Shown here: piece by piece, positions 1-8,348 of the stretch | Position numbering within the stretch: position 1 is the stretch's first letter | Layout of the letters: every line of letters begins with the position of its first letter | NCBI GenBank assembly: GCA_027864655.1 | Contig: JAQAZG010000007.1 | Location: 62,001-126,000, forward strand | DNA: 64,000 nt | From: Oleispirillum naphthae | GTDB taxonomy: Bacteria > Pseudomonadota > Alphaproteobacteria > Rhodospirillales > Rhodospirillaceae | Direction: 5' to 3' | Position numbers and translations under genes: made by a program | The notes under the pieces: generated by a model | Databases searched by the model: none | The model's input: only the letters and a program-made list of their open reading frames with translations | Told to the model about the DNA's origin: nothing

Positions 1-1066
1 GCCCGGCACCGACCTTCTGCTCGACGACGGGCGCATCCGCCTCACCGTCACCCGCGTTGCCCGCGACTTCGCCGAAACCGAGGTGGCCACCGGCGGCGTG
101 CTCTCCGACCGCAAGGGCGTCAACGTGCCGGGCGCGCGGCTCGACATTTCGCCGCTCACCAAGAAGGACCGCGCCGACCTCGCCTTCGCCCTCGACATGG
201 GGGTGGACTGGGTGGCGCTGTCCTTCGTGCAGCGGCCGGACGACATCTCGGAAATCCGCAAACTGGTGGACGGCGCCGCGGGCATCGTCGCCAAGCTGGA
301 AAAGCCCTCTGCGCTGGACCACCTGGACGCGATCGTCGAACTTTCCGACGCGGTGATGGTGGCGCGCGGCGACCTGGGCGTGGAAATCCCGCCGGAGCGC
401 GTGCCGGTGGCGCAGAAGCGCATCGTCTCCGCCTGCCGCGCCGCGGGCAAGCCGGTGATCGTCGCCACCCAGATGCTGGAAAGCATGGTCACCGCCCCTG
501 CCCCGACCCGCGCGGAGGCCTCCGACGTCGCCACCGCCATCTACGACGGCGCCGACGCGGTGATGCTCTCGGCGGAAACCGCCTCCGGCGCCTATCCGAT
601 CCAGGCGGTCGAGATGATGGACCGCATCATCTCCACGGTGGAGAAAGACCCGCAGTACGTGCTGTTGATGGAAGCTTCGCACCGCCCGCCGGAGGCGACC
701 TCGGCGGACGCGATCAGCGCCGCGGCGCGCCAGGTGGCGCACACCCTGAAAGCGGAGGCGATCGCCACCTTCACCTTCTCCGGCTCCACCACCCTGCGCG
801 CGGCGCGCGAGCGCCCGCTGGTGCCGATCCTCTGCCTCACCCCCAACCTGCAGGTGGCGCGGCGGTTGACCCTGGCCTGGGGGGTGCATGCGGTGGTGGA
901 CCCCGGCATCACCAGCTTCACCGAGGCGGTGCAGCGCGCCTCCCACGTCGCCATCCGCGACGGATTCGCCAAGCAGGGGGAGCGCCTGGTGGTCACCGCG
1001 GGGGTGCCGTTCGGACGCCCCGGCACCACCAACTCGCTGCGCATCGCCTTCGTCGAAGAGGCCTGA
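1..1066 (+). CDS. pyk: Pyruvate kinase, 5'-truncated by window edge
   Basis: Pyruvate kinase converts phosphoenolpyruvate and ADP to pyruvate and ATP, the last step of glycolysis, in the cytoplasm. The open frame is already running at base 2, so about 354 C-terminal residues of a protein of roughly 475 are present and the N-terminal part of the barrel lies outside the window. Visible family signatures are the active-site block AKLEKPSALD with its catalytic lysine, the metal-binding stretch VARGDLGVE, the MLESM block, and TRAEASDVATAIYDGADAV. The C-terminal allosteric-type domain ends in NSLRIAFVEEA. A hairpin terminator follows directly. Identification is secure; only the start is missing. 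Confidence 0.97.
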   Translation, partial: PGTDLLLDDGRIRLTVTRVARDFAETEVATGGVLSDRKGVNVPGARLDISPLTKKDRADLAFALDMGVDWVALSFVQRPDDISEIRKLVDGAAGIVAKLEKPSALDHLDAIVELSDAVMVARGDLGVEIPPERVPVAQKRIVSACRAAGKPVIVATQMLESMVTAPAPTRAEASDVATAIYDGADAVMLSAETASGAYPIQAVEMMDRIISTVEKDPQYVLLMEASHRPPEATSADAISAAARQVAHTLKAEAIATFTFSGSTTLRAARERPLVPILCLTPNLQVARRLTLAWGVHAVVDPGITSFTEAVQRASHVAIRDGFAKQGERLVVTAGVPFGRPGTTNSLRIAFVEEA

Positions 1067-1073
1067 AAACACG

Positions 1074-1100
1074 AAAGGCGGCCCGAAGGACCGCCCTTTT
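1074..1100. terminator. Bidirectional terminator between pyk and rpmJ
   Basis: AAAGGCGG and CCGCCCTTTT form a stem around a short GAA-centred loop just after the pyk stop. T-runs appear on both strands, so it can end pyk on the plus strand and rpmJ on the minus strand. Confidence 0.75.
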
Positions 1101-1132
1101 CGCTCCGCACCGGGAAACCCCGGCCCCAGGCT

Positions 1133-1258
1133 TCAGCCCTGGCGCGCCTTGTAGCGCGGGTTGGTCTTGTTGATCACATAGATACGCCCCTTGCGACGCA
1201 CCACGCGGCAGTTCTTGTCCCGCGCTTTCGCGGACTTCAAAGAGTTGCGAACCTTCAT
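1133..1258 (-). CDS. rpmJ: 50S ribosomal protein L36
   Basis: Small 41-residue protein of the large ribosomal subunit, missed by length-filtered gene finding. The translation begins [17 protein letters not shown] and ends [12 protein letters not shown], matching the L36 pattern MKVRxSLKSxK...RRKGRxYVINK found in proteobacteria. Only one cysteine of the ancestral zinc ribbon is present (Cys17), so this is the zinc-independent form. ATG is the only sensible start. It is a monocistronic gene between pyk and a methyltransferase gene, ending at a shared terminator. Confidence 0.95.
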   Translation of the reverse strand: MKVRNSLKSAKARDKNCRVVRRKGRIYVINKTNPRYKARQG

Positions 1259-1325
1259 GATAATCAGCTTCCCGGTTACGTCGTCGCGATAAGGCGCGCA
1301 CCATACGCGAGGCGGCGGAGGACTG

Positions 1326-2270
1326 TCAATACTTCCAATCGCTCAAAGTCGCCACGCTGCCCTTTTTCTTCTCCGACGAGTTGGTGGCGTGGAAACGGTA
1401 GACCTTGACCGCGCCGCAGTCCAGGGCGGCGACGCGATTGACCCAACGCCGGCATTCCTCGAGCACGACTTCCGCGGCAAGGCCCTTCATCGTTCCCGGT
1501 TTCAGCGCGTCGCAGTAGGCGATCCACGCGCCCAGCGCCATTTCGCGGTAGGCGGCGGTCGCATCCTCCGCCACGTGGATGAGAAAATTGCGCTCCTTCA
1601 GGGCGTTGGCGATCTGTTGCGGACGCTGCAACTGCATCTTGGGAATTTCGGTCGCCCACAGGGTCTTGAGCACCTCGGCATGGCCCTTGGCCGCGCCCTG
1701 CACGAAGTCGTAGATCACCAGGTGCGCCGACGGTTTGAGCGCCTCGGCCAACTGGTTGAACAGATTTTCCTTGTCCTGCACCGTGGACAGCACCTGGCGG
1801 CAGAGGATGGCGTCGTAGGCGGAGGGCTTGAGGCGCAGGGTCTCCGGATCGCAGGCGAAGAACACCGCCTTCTTGTCCATGTTCCGGCTGAGGGAACGGC
1901 GGTTCGCCTCCGACGCCAGAATATCCTCGCGGTCGAGGCCGACCAGCCAGACGCCGAACTTCTTGACCATGGCACGCGACGCGCCGCCCAGGCCCGCGCC
2001 GAGGTCGAGCATGGTCTTGGCGGAAGACAGGGCGCAGACGTTCATCAGCCCGGCGACGAAATCGTGGCTGCCGGGGATGAGATTGCCGCGCCCCCACAGC
2101 GCCTCCAGCACGTCGAGGCGGTCGATCGGCCAGGTTCCGGGTTGGTAGTGCGGCGCCTCGGGCGGCGGCACGGCATCCTCGATCCCCTCGAAGGGATCGA
2201 GGACGGCATCCTGCTTATTGCCGCGCCCCTGCTTGGCGCGCGCTCCGGTGAGCAATCCCCGCAGCCCCAC
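1326..2270 (-). CDS. Class I SAM-dependent methyltransferase, substrate unknown
   Basis: Predicted 314-residue cytoplasmic methyltransferase. The Rossmann core shows motif [16 protein letters not shown], an acidic residue after the second strand (VGLDRED) and the post-motif VIYDFV. I chose the GTG at 2270 because GGAGG lies 6 bases upstream; the frame stays open to 2507 but that extension runs through the upstream histidine kinase gene and has shadow-like composition. The substrate cannot be read from the sequence; the layout resembles small-molecule or lipid methyltransferases. It is last in a run of five minus-strand genes, 85 bp after the kinase gene. No signal peptide or membrane segment is seen. 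Confidence 0.8.
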   Translation of the reverse strand: MGLRGLLTGARAKQGRGNKQDAVLDPFEGIEDAVPPPEAPHYQPGTWPIDRLDVLEALWGRGNLIPGSHDFVAGLMNVCALSSAKTMLDLGAGLGGASRAMVKKFGVWLVGLDREDILASEANRRSLSRNMDKKAVFFACDPETLRLKPSAYDAILCRQVLSTVQDKENLFNQLAEALKPSAHLVIYDFVQGAAKGHAEVLKTLWATEIPKMQLQRPQQIANALKERNFLIHVAEDATAAYREMALGAWIAYCDALKPGTMKGLAAEVVLEECRRWVNRVAALDCGAVKVYRFHATNSSEKKKGSVATLSDWKY

Positions 2271-2355
2271 CTTCGTCCTCCCCGTTTCGCAAGGCGGATA
2301 TATGACAAGACGATCATAGTCCGCGACCCTACCCCGGGTCGCAACTCTTTTCCGC

Positions 2356-3030
2356 TTAGAACGCAGTGGTAGCGGTCGAAAAGGCGATTCGCGCGCCGCC
2401 GCCGGGGCGGGCGGAAACCCGCCAGGCGCCGCCCCACCCGCCGACCAGCAGGCGCGCCAGAGACAAGCCGCCGCCGAGTCCCGCGCCGGGGCCGCCCGCC
2501 AGGACATCGGCCAGGTCGCCGCAGGCCGCCGCGGTCATGCCGTCGCCATCGTCGGCGACGACGATCCAGCGGCCGCCGCAGCGCGGCCCCACGACGATGC
2601 GGGAGCGCGGCCGCGCCCGCGCCGCGTTGTCCACCAGGGCGGAAAGCACCCAGGCGGCGGCGCGCGGCGGCACCCGCACCGGACAGGATGGGTTGAGCAC
2701 CCGCACCGCGCCGCGCCAGGGCGCGGGGTTCAGCCGCCGCGCCAGGGCGGCGAGATCGGAGAACGGCACGGCGCGCGGCGGCTCGGTCTCCGCCACCGGA
2801 TCGAGGGCGCGCGCCAGGGCCTGCATCTGCGCCAGGCGGGCGTCCAGCTCGTCGAGCGCGCTCCCCAGTTTGTCCGGAATGTTCCGCGCATCGTCGGCCA
2901 CCACGCCGGGCAGCGCCAGCATCATGCGCAGCGCCTGCACGGGCTGGGTGAGGTCGTGCACCGCGCGGCGCATCACGCCGGGCAGGTCGCGGCGGGCGGC
3001 GGCGGGGATATCGGGGGTACGGGGAGGCAT
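2356..3030 (-). CDS. Small sensorless histidine kinase (HisKA + HATPase)
   Basis: Predicted 224-residue protein with kinase core only. The H-box is AVHDLTQPVQALRMML with the candidate phospho-acceptor His25; this HDLxQP form is typical of HisKA domains of the HDLRQPLQAL type. The ATP-binding part follows with an N-box SALVDNAARAR, a G1 box DDGDGM and a glycine-rich G2 GGGLSLARLLVG. There is no membrane segment, PAS or GAF domain, and no response regulator next to it. The ATG at 3030 is 7 bp past the acid phosphatase stop, which suggests translational coupling. The N-terminal 18 residues are too short to sense anything, so input must come from a partner. Confidence 0.75.
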   Translation of the reverse strand: MPPRTPDIPAAARRDLPGVMRRAVHDLTQPVQALRMMLALPGVVADDARNIPDKLGSALDELDARLAQMQALARALDPVAETEPPRAVPFSDLAALARRLNPAPWRGAVRVLNPSCPVRVPPRAAAWVLSALVDNAARARPRSRIVVGPRCGGRWIVVADDGDGMTAAACGDLADVLAGGPGAGLGGGLSLARLLVGGWGGAWRVSARPGGGARIAFSTATTAF

Positions 3031-3037
3031 CGCCGTC

Positions 3038-3868
3038 TCACTTCCAGGGAACCAGGGCGCGCAGCTTCTCGGCGCGGCGTCCCTGTTCGTCCAGCTTGAC
3101 GTTGTATTCGTAGGCGGCGTTCTCCCAATTGCCGTAGACCGGGTTGGGCAGCATGATCCATTTGCTCCCCCAGCGGTCGGCGTGGCTGCGCACTTCCTGG
3201 CCGCGCCGGCGGATGGTGACGCCGTAGTCATCGACGAAATCGCCCAACGCGTCGCCGACGATCTGCACGATGCGGTAGCGCTCGGCGACGACGGCGCGGC
3301 GGCTGCCCTTCTGCACGGCCCAGTCGCGGCGCTCGCGCTTGAGCAGGATGTTCTCCTCGCCGACCTTGACGCCGAGGGCGGCGAGCGCCTCCAGCGAGGT
3401 GGCCTTCAGCGCGGCATTGCGGTTGGAAACGAAGAACAGCGCGACGCCGCGGGAGGCCGCATACTTCATGTAGTCCACCGCGCCGGGCACCGGCGGGGAG
3501 ACCTTCTCCTCGATGAAGTCGGAAAACGTCTGGGCGCTCGCGGGCGCGCCGGAGGCGATCAGCCAAGCGTAATAGGGGGTGTTGTCGAACACCGTCTCGT
3601 CGAGGTCGAGGATCACCGCGGGCGGCTTGCCCGCCGCGCCGCCGTCCTGCTCCAGGGCGGCGGTCCAGGCGGGGTCGGCGAGGGCGCGGTCCAGCGCGGC
3701 GCGCGCCATGGCATAGGCGGAAAGCGCCGCGGCCTGGTATTCCGCCGAGGACTGCATCCACAGGAGCGCGTTCAGGGTGTCGTGCTCGGCCACCCGCTGC
3801 GGTTCCGCCAGAGCCGGGACCGCGCCGAGCGCCACGCAGATCGCCACCATTCCCGCCAGACGCCGCAT
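3038..3868 (-). CDS. Secreted HAD-type acid phosphatase, class C / e(P4)-like
   Basis: Predicted exported phosphatase of 276 residues after start. A Sec signal peptide (MRRLAGMVAICVALGAVPALA) opens the protein. The HAD motif is VILDLDETVFDN, with the nucleophile and acid-base aspartates at about residues 88 and 90; FFVSNRN corresponds to HAD motif II and IVQIVGDALGDF to the acidic motif. This is the class C family, which removes phosphate from nucleotides and small phosphoesters in the periplasm or at the outer membrane. No lipobox cysteine is seen, so it is probably soluble. I preferred the ATG at 3868 (GGAA upstream) over a GTG at 3886. Next gene downstream starts 7 bp later. Confidence 0.87.
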   Translation of the reverse strand: MRRLAGMVAICVALGAVPALAEPQRVAEHDTLNALLWMQSSAEYQAAALSAYAMARAALDRALADPAWTAALEQDGGAAGKPPAVILDLDETVFDNTPYYAWLIASGAPASAQTFSDFIEEKVSPPVPGAVDYMKYAASRGVALFFVSNRNAALKATSLEALAALGVKVGEENILLKRERRDWAVQKGSRRAVVAERYRIVQIVGDALGDFVDDYGVTIRRRGQEVRSHADRWGSKWIMLPNPVYGNWENAAYEYNVKLDEQGRRAEKLRALVPWK

Positions 3869-3965
3869 CTTCCGTTCCCCGCGCACCGTTACCCATCCTT
3901 ATCCGGCGATCCGGCGGCGATCACGAGCCCGCCGCAAGCGGCGGCATAGAACCCGTAGTCCGCGC

Positions 3966-4838
3966 TCACCGGACCGCCCCGGCGAAAAGATCGCCCAGCC
4001 AGCCCATGGCGCGGGCGATGGCGCGCTCCCGCGCCTCCGGGTTGCGGCCGACATGCACCACCTTCTGCCCGCTCTTGTAGACCGAGTTCTTCACCACGAC
4101 CTCGTGCACCGCGCCGGTGGGATTGTCGAAACCGTGGTGGGAACCGGCATAGACGTCCACCGCGATGCGCGGGCCGGGGCGCGCCGCGGCCTCCTCCGCC
4201 AGCTTGACGCACGGCGCGGCGGGAGTCCACTCGTCGGCGGCGCCGAGCTGGAACAGCACCGGCGCGATCACGCCATAGTCCTTCTCGTCGCGGTAGACCT
4301 GGGCGCAGCCGGGATAGAACGCCACCGCGCCGATGAAGTCGTCCGTGAGCCCGGCGGGACGGCCCGGGCTGGCCTTCGCCATCGCCCAGAGGGCGGTCAT
4401 CGCGCCGTGCGACCAGCCGAACAGGGCGATGCGGCGGGGCTGCACCTCCGCCCGCGCCTGCAGCCAGGCGAGCGCATCGTAGGCGTCGCGCACCCGCTCC
4501 CGCTCCGGCAGGACCGGGCGGTCGCGCAGCGAGCACACCGAGGCATAGCCGCGCGCGGTGAAGCTGTCGGGGAAGAGCACCGCATAGCCCGCGGCGTTGA
4601 GGCGCTTCGCCCAGTCGGTCTCGCGGGCGTGCAGCTTGCCTTTTTTGGTCAGCAGGCCGCCGCAGCCGTGCAGCGCCACGATGCCGGGGAACGGCCCCTG
4701 CCCTTGCGGCAGGGAGAACAGACCCGAAATCTCGCCGCCGGTGCGCAGCGGAATGCCTACCTTTTCCATCTCCGCCCGCGCCGCCGCCGGCAGCGCCAGC
4801 AGGGCCAGGGCCATGCCCCAGGCCCGCAGTCCCTTCAT
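3966..4838 (-). CDS. Secreted dienelactone hydrolase family protein
   Basis: Predicted 290-residue alpha/beta hydrolase with a Sec signal peptide of about 22 residues. Motifs: oxyanion-side ALHGCGG, nucleophile elbow GWSHGA (Ser143), acid region LGAADEWTP and catalytic histidine in AGSHHGFDNP. Classical dienelactone hydrolases use cysteine as nucleophile, so this is a serine member and is likely an esterase of unknown substrate rather than a true dienelactone hydrolase. Its stop is 97 bp from the acid phosphatase gene and its start is 9 bp after the permease stop, so it is probably co-transcribed with both. Confidence 0.82.
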   Translation of the reverse strand: MKGLRAWGMALALLALPAAARAEMEKVGIPLRTGGEISGLFSLPQGQGPFPGIVALHGCGGLLTKKGKLHARETDWAKRLNAAGYAVLFPDSFTARGYASVCSLRDRPVLPERERVRDAYDALAWLQARAEVQPRRIALFGWSHGAMTALWAMAKASPGRPAGLTDDFIGAVAFYPGCAQVYRDEKDYGVIAPVLFQLGAADEWTPAAPCVKLAEEAAARPGPRIAVDVYAGSHHGFDNPTGAVHEVVVKNSVYKSGQKVVHVGRNPEARERAIARAMGWLGDLFAGAVR

Positions 4839-4847
4839 CCCCGCCTC

Positions 4848-6266
4848 CTATCCGGTCAGGGTCGCCAGAAACAGCGACCAGACGACGCCGAGCATACACC
4901 CGGCGGCGAGAAACAACCCGTTCCATCGCAGCCCCACGGTGAGCGCGGAAACCCGCCCGAACAGGGCGATCAGCAGCACCGTGGCGGTGAACGGCGAGGT
5001 GACGGCGGTCAGCCCCCAACCGAAGGCCATGGTCAGCAGCATGATGTCGGGCGACAGCCCCACCGCGGCCGGGTCGGGCAGCAGCGGCCCGATCAGCGAG
5101 GCGGTGAGGATCGGGTGCATGCCGAGCATGCCGAGGGCGGGCAGGCCGCAGACCAACGCGACGAGGAAGGCCCAGCCCGGCACCGCGGAGAGATCCAGCA
5201 GGTGGGTGGTGACCAGGGGATGGGCGAGATCGCCGCCGATCTTGCCGATGAAGCCCGCCATGTAGAGCAGCACCATCTCGGACTTGTAGCCCTCCAGTTC
5301 GCGGCCCAGGTAGTCGCGGACGCGCCGCGCCAACTCGGCGAAGACGGAGGGCACGCGGCTATCCGGATTCTCGGGCCAGGCGGTCTGCGCCGCGATCCAG
5401 GCGAGGCTGATCAGCGGCACCATCGCCATCACCGCGATGACGACGCGCAGGCCGCTGACCGCCATCAGCGCACCGACACCGGCGACGATGGTGGCGAGCA
5501 GCGCCAGGAGCGGCACCAGGGAGCGCAGGCTGCCCACCGGCAGCGAGGGCGGCGGCGCGCCCACCGGGCGAGGCGGCTTGAATGCGGAATCGAGGCCCCA
5601 GCCCATCAGGATGACCAGCAGCGCGGTGACGATGCCGTACCCGGCGACGCCGCCCCAGCTGCTGCCTGCGATCACCGCAGGACCGATCGCCATGGAAAAG
5701 GAAAGCGGCGACCAGCACAGGGTGGCGGCGAAGCCGCGCTGGATGGCCAGCAGCATGCGCCGCACCTTCACCGCATTGCGCGGCCGCCCGTCGGCCTCGG
5801 TCTCCGCCTGCTCCACCAGGGTGCCGAGCAGCGAGATCGAGCCGTAGTTGAGCACCAGGGAGAAGAGGTGCCCGCCGAGCGCCAGCGCCAGATAACGCTT
5901 GCCCGGGGTGCGGGTGGCGAGGTACTCGCCGCAGCGGCGGATCGAGGCGGAGGTGGCGGCGGCGGCGCGCAGCGCCGACAGCGCGACGAAGAAGGCGATG
6001 ACGAAGCCGCCCGCCGCCAGCGCATCGGCCACCATCGCCGCGCCCCCGGGCTTGGCCGCCACGGCGAAGACGGACAGCGCCGCACCGATGCCGACGAAGG
6101 CGCGGCGCGACCACCGCACCTCCCTGACCACGCAGACGAGGTAGGCCACGCCGAGCCCCCCGGCCCAGGCCTTGAGCACGGGTTCGCCCCGCGCCTCCGC
6201 CGCAATGACGAGGACGGTCAGCGCGATCAGCATCGCGGCACGGAAAAAGGCGCAACATTTCGACAC
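4848..6266 (-). CDS. Polytopic membrane protein, ion-transporter-like permease
   Basis: About 472 residues with roughly ten to twelve hydrophobic segments. The arrangement of two similar halves, with re-entrant-like GMLGMHPILTASLIGPLL and a C-terminal AFGWGLTAVTSPFTATVLL block, recalls the broad ion transporter superfamily (ArsB, dicarboxylate and TRAP large permeases). I do not recognise a specific family and cannot name a substrate. The GTG at 6266 and the ATG at 6233 are both possible starts; neither has a clear ribosome binding site. It heads the five-gene minus-strand run that continues with the hydrolase and phosphatase genes. Confidence 0.6.
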   Translation of the reverse strand: MSKCCAFFRAAMLIALTVLVIAAEARGEPVLKAWAGGLGVAYLVCVVREVRWSRRAFVGIGAALSVFAVAAKPGGAAMVADALAAGGFVIAFFVALSALRAAAATSASIRRCGEYLATRTPGKRYLALALGGHLFSLVLNYGSISLLGTLVEQAETEADGRPRNAVKVRRMLLAIQRGFAATLCWSPLSFSMAIGPAVIAGSSWGGVAGYGIVTALLVILMGWGLDSAFKPPRPVGAPPPSLPVGSLRSLVPLLALLATIVAGVGALMAVSGLRVVIAVMAMVPLISLAWIAAQTAWPENPDSRVPSVFAELARRVRDYLGRELEGYKSEMVLLYMAGFIGKIGGDLAHPLVTTHLLDLSAVPGWAFLVALVCGLPALGMLGMHPILTASLIGPLLPDPAAVGLSPDIMLLTMAFGWGLTAVTSPFTATVLLIALFGRVSALTVGLRWNGLFLAAGCMLGVVWSLFLATLTG

Positions 6267-6327
6267 GGTGGGAACTTCGCTCTGCTTCGTAAAACCGTAT
6301 GTAGGCAGCCTAACCGAAAAACGCAGA

Positions 6328-6353
6328 AAAAACCCCGCCGAGGCGGGGTTTTT
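6328..6353. terminator. Intrinsic terminator after ilvD
   Basis: AAAAACCCCGCC, a two-base loop, then GGCGGGGTTTTT: a near-perfect symmetrical hairpin with T-runs on both strands. It lies 13 bp past the ilvD stop. Confidence 0.88.
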
Positions 6354-6365
6354 CTCGCCGCGCGG

Positions 6366-8219
6366 TCAGCCGCGTTTGGTTTTCGGCACGACGCGCACCG
6401 CGCCCTTGGCGGCGTTGCTCGCCATCGCGGCATAGGCCTGCAAAGCCTGGGAGACGACGCGCCCGCGGCCCACCGGCTGCCAGGCGTCTTCGCCCTTGGC
6501 GTCCTCCGCCTTGCGGCGCTCCGCGATCTCGGCATCGGACAGGCGCAGCGACAGGCGGCGGTTGGGAATGTCGATCTCGATGACGTCGCCGTCCTTGACC
6601 AGGCCGATCGTCCCGCCCTCGGCCGCCTCGGGCGAGACGTGGCCGATGGAAAGCCCGGAGGTGCCGCCGGAGAAGCGCCCGTCGGTGATCAGCGCACAGG
6701 CCTTGCCCAGTCCCTTGCTCTTCAGATAGCTGGTGGGATAGAGCATCTCCTGCATGCCCGGGCCGCCCTTCGGCCCCTCGTAGAGGATCACCACCACGTC
6801 GCCCGCCTTGACCACGCCGCCGAGGATCTTGTCCACCGCCTCTTCCTGGCTGTTGCACACCACCGCCGGGCCGGAGAAGGTGAGTATCGAGGCGTCCACC
6901 CCCGCCGTCTTGACGATGCCGCCGTCCTCCGCAAGGTTGCCGTAGAGCACCGCGAGGCCGCCGTCCTTGGAGAAGGCGTGGGCGATGTCGCGCACCGCGC
7001 CCTTGGCGCGGTCGTCGTCCAGGGTGTCGAAGCGCTTGGAATGGGCGAACGCCTGGGTGGTGCGGATGCCCCCCGGCGCGGCGCGGTAGAACTCCGCCAC
7101 CTTCGGGTCGCCGGTGCGCTTGATGTCCCACTTCGCCAGCGCGTCGCCGATGGTCGGCGCGTGCACCGTCTTGCAGTCGGCGTTGATCAGCCCGCCGCGC
7201 TCCAGCTCGCCCAGGATGCCGAGGATGCCGCCGGCGCGGTGCACGTCTTCCACATGCACCGTGGCGATGTTAGGCGCCACCTTGCACAGGCACGGCACGC
7301 GCCGCGACAGGCGGTCGATGTCGGCCATGGAGAAGTCCACCTCCCCCTCCTGCGCCGCGGCCAGAAGGTGCAGCACGGTGTTGGTGGAGCCGCCCATGGC
7401 GATGTCCAGCGTCATCGCGTTCTCGAACGCCGCGAAGGTGGCGATGGAACGCGGCAGCACCGAGGCGTCGTCCTTCTCGTACCAGCGGCGGCACATCTCG
7501 ACGATGGTGCGGCCCGCGGCGAGGAACAGCTCCTTGCGGTCGGCGTGGGTGGCGACCAGGGTGCCGTTGCCCGGCAGCGCAAGGCCCAGCGCCTCGGCCA
7601 GGCAGTTCATCGAGTTGGCGGTGAACATGCCGGAACACGAGCCGCAGGTCGGGCAGGACTGGCGTTCGTATTCCTCCACCTCCGCGTCGGTAAGCGAGCT
7701 GTCCGCGGCCTTGATCATCGCGTCGATGAGATCGACGGCGATGGTCTCGCCCTTGATCGTCACCTTGCCCGCCTCCATCGGCCCGCCGGAGACGAAGATC
7801 GTCGGGATGTTGAGGCGCAGCGAGGCCATCATCATGCCGGGGGTGATCTTGTCGCAGTTGGAGATGCACACCAGCGCGTCGGCGGTGTGGGCGTTGCACA
7901 TGTATTCCACCGAGTCCGCGATGAGGTCGCGCGACGGCAGCGAATAGAGCATGCCCCCGTGCCCCATGGCGATGCCGTCGTCAACGGCGATGGTATTGAA
8001 TTCCTTGGCCACGCCCCCGGCCTTCTCGATCTCGCGGGCGACCATCTGCCCCATGTCCTTGAGGTGCACGTGACCGGGCACGAACTGGGTGAAGGAGTTG
8101 GCGATGGCGATGATCGGCTTGCCGAAATCCCCGTCCTTCATGCCGGTGGCGCGCCACAGGCCGCGGGCGCCGGCCATGTTGCGGCCGTGGGTGGAGGTAC
8201 GAGAACGATAAGCGGGCAT
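6366..8219 (-). CDS. ilvD: Dihydroxy-acid dehydratase
   Basis: Makes 2-oxoisovalerate and 2-oxo-3-methylvalerate in valine and isoleucine synthesis; an iron-sulfur dehydratase of the cytoplasm. The 617-residue length matches the long IlvD form. Family signatures visible: [13 protein letters not shown] and the cysteine-rich [12 protein letters not shown], followed by [19 protein letters not shown]. The ATG at 8219 follows GAGGACACCGCC. It is transcribed in the same direction as the TRAP genes upstream, but a strong hairpin stands in the 129-bp gap, so it probably has its own promoter. Confidence 0.98.
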   Translation of the reverse strand: MPAYRSRTSTHGRNMAGARGLWRATGMKDGDFGKPIIAIANSFTQFVPGHVHLKDMGQMVAREIEKAGGVAKEFNTIAVDDGIAMGHGGMLYSLPSRDLIADSVEYMCNAHTADALVCISNCDKITPGMMMASLRLNIPTIFVSGGPMEAGKVTIKGETIAVDLIDAMIKAADSSLTDAEVEEYERQSCPTCGSCSGMFTANSMNCLAEALGLALPGNGTLVATHADRKELFLAAGRTIVEMCRRWYEKDDASVLPRSIATFAAFENAMTLDIAMGGSTNTVLHLLAAAQEGEVDFSMADIDRLSRRVPCLCKVAPNIATVHVEDVHRAGGILGILGELERGGLINADCKTVHAPTIGDALAKWDIKRTGDPKVAEFYRAAPGGIRTTQAFAHSKRFDTLDDDRAKGAVRDIAHAFSKDGGLAVLYGNLAEDGGIVKTAGVDASILTFSGPAVVCNSQEEAVDKILGGVVKAGDVVVILYEGPKGGPGMQEMLYPTSYLKSKGLGKACALITDGRFSGGTSGLSIGHVSPEAAEGGTIGLVKDGDVIEIDIPNRRLSLRLSDAEIAERRKAEDAKGEDAWQPVGRGRVVSQALQAYAAMASNAAKGAVRVVPKTKRG

Positions 8220-8264
8220 GGCGGTGTCCTCAGTCTGAACGGAGCGGAGCGGAGCGGAAAAAGC

Positions 8265-8292
8265 CGCACGGCGCGGGGGAATCCCCCGCGCC
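8265..8292 (-). terminator. Hairpin terminator after the TRAP operon
   Basis: GGCGCGGGGG (8270-8279), loop AAT, CCCCCGCGCC (8283-8292): a perfect 10-bp stem. On the minus strand it is followed by a T5 tract (GCTTTTTCC), so it should end dctM transcription before ilvD. A short GGAGC tandem (about 8241-8257) sits beside it. Confidence 0.7.
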
Positions 8293-8348
8293 CCTTATAA
8301 TAGGGATGTACGCCCGAAGCCCCGCAGGCGTCAACGCTGCAAGGCCTC

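Noticed and set aside
3777-8300. 1507-codon open frame on the plus strand opposite the permease, hydrolase and ilvD genes
   Set aside because: High GC makes long antisense frames; the peptide is His/Arg/Gly-rich with no family motif, and the minus-strand genes here are certain.
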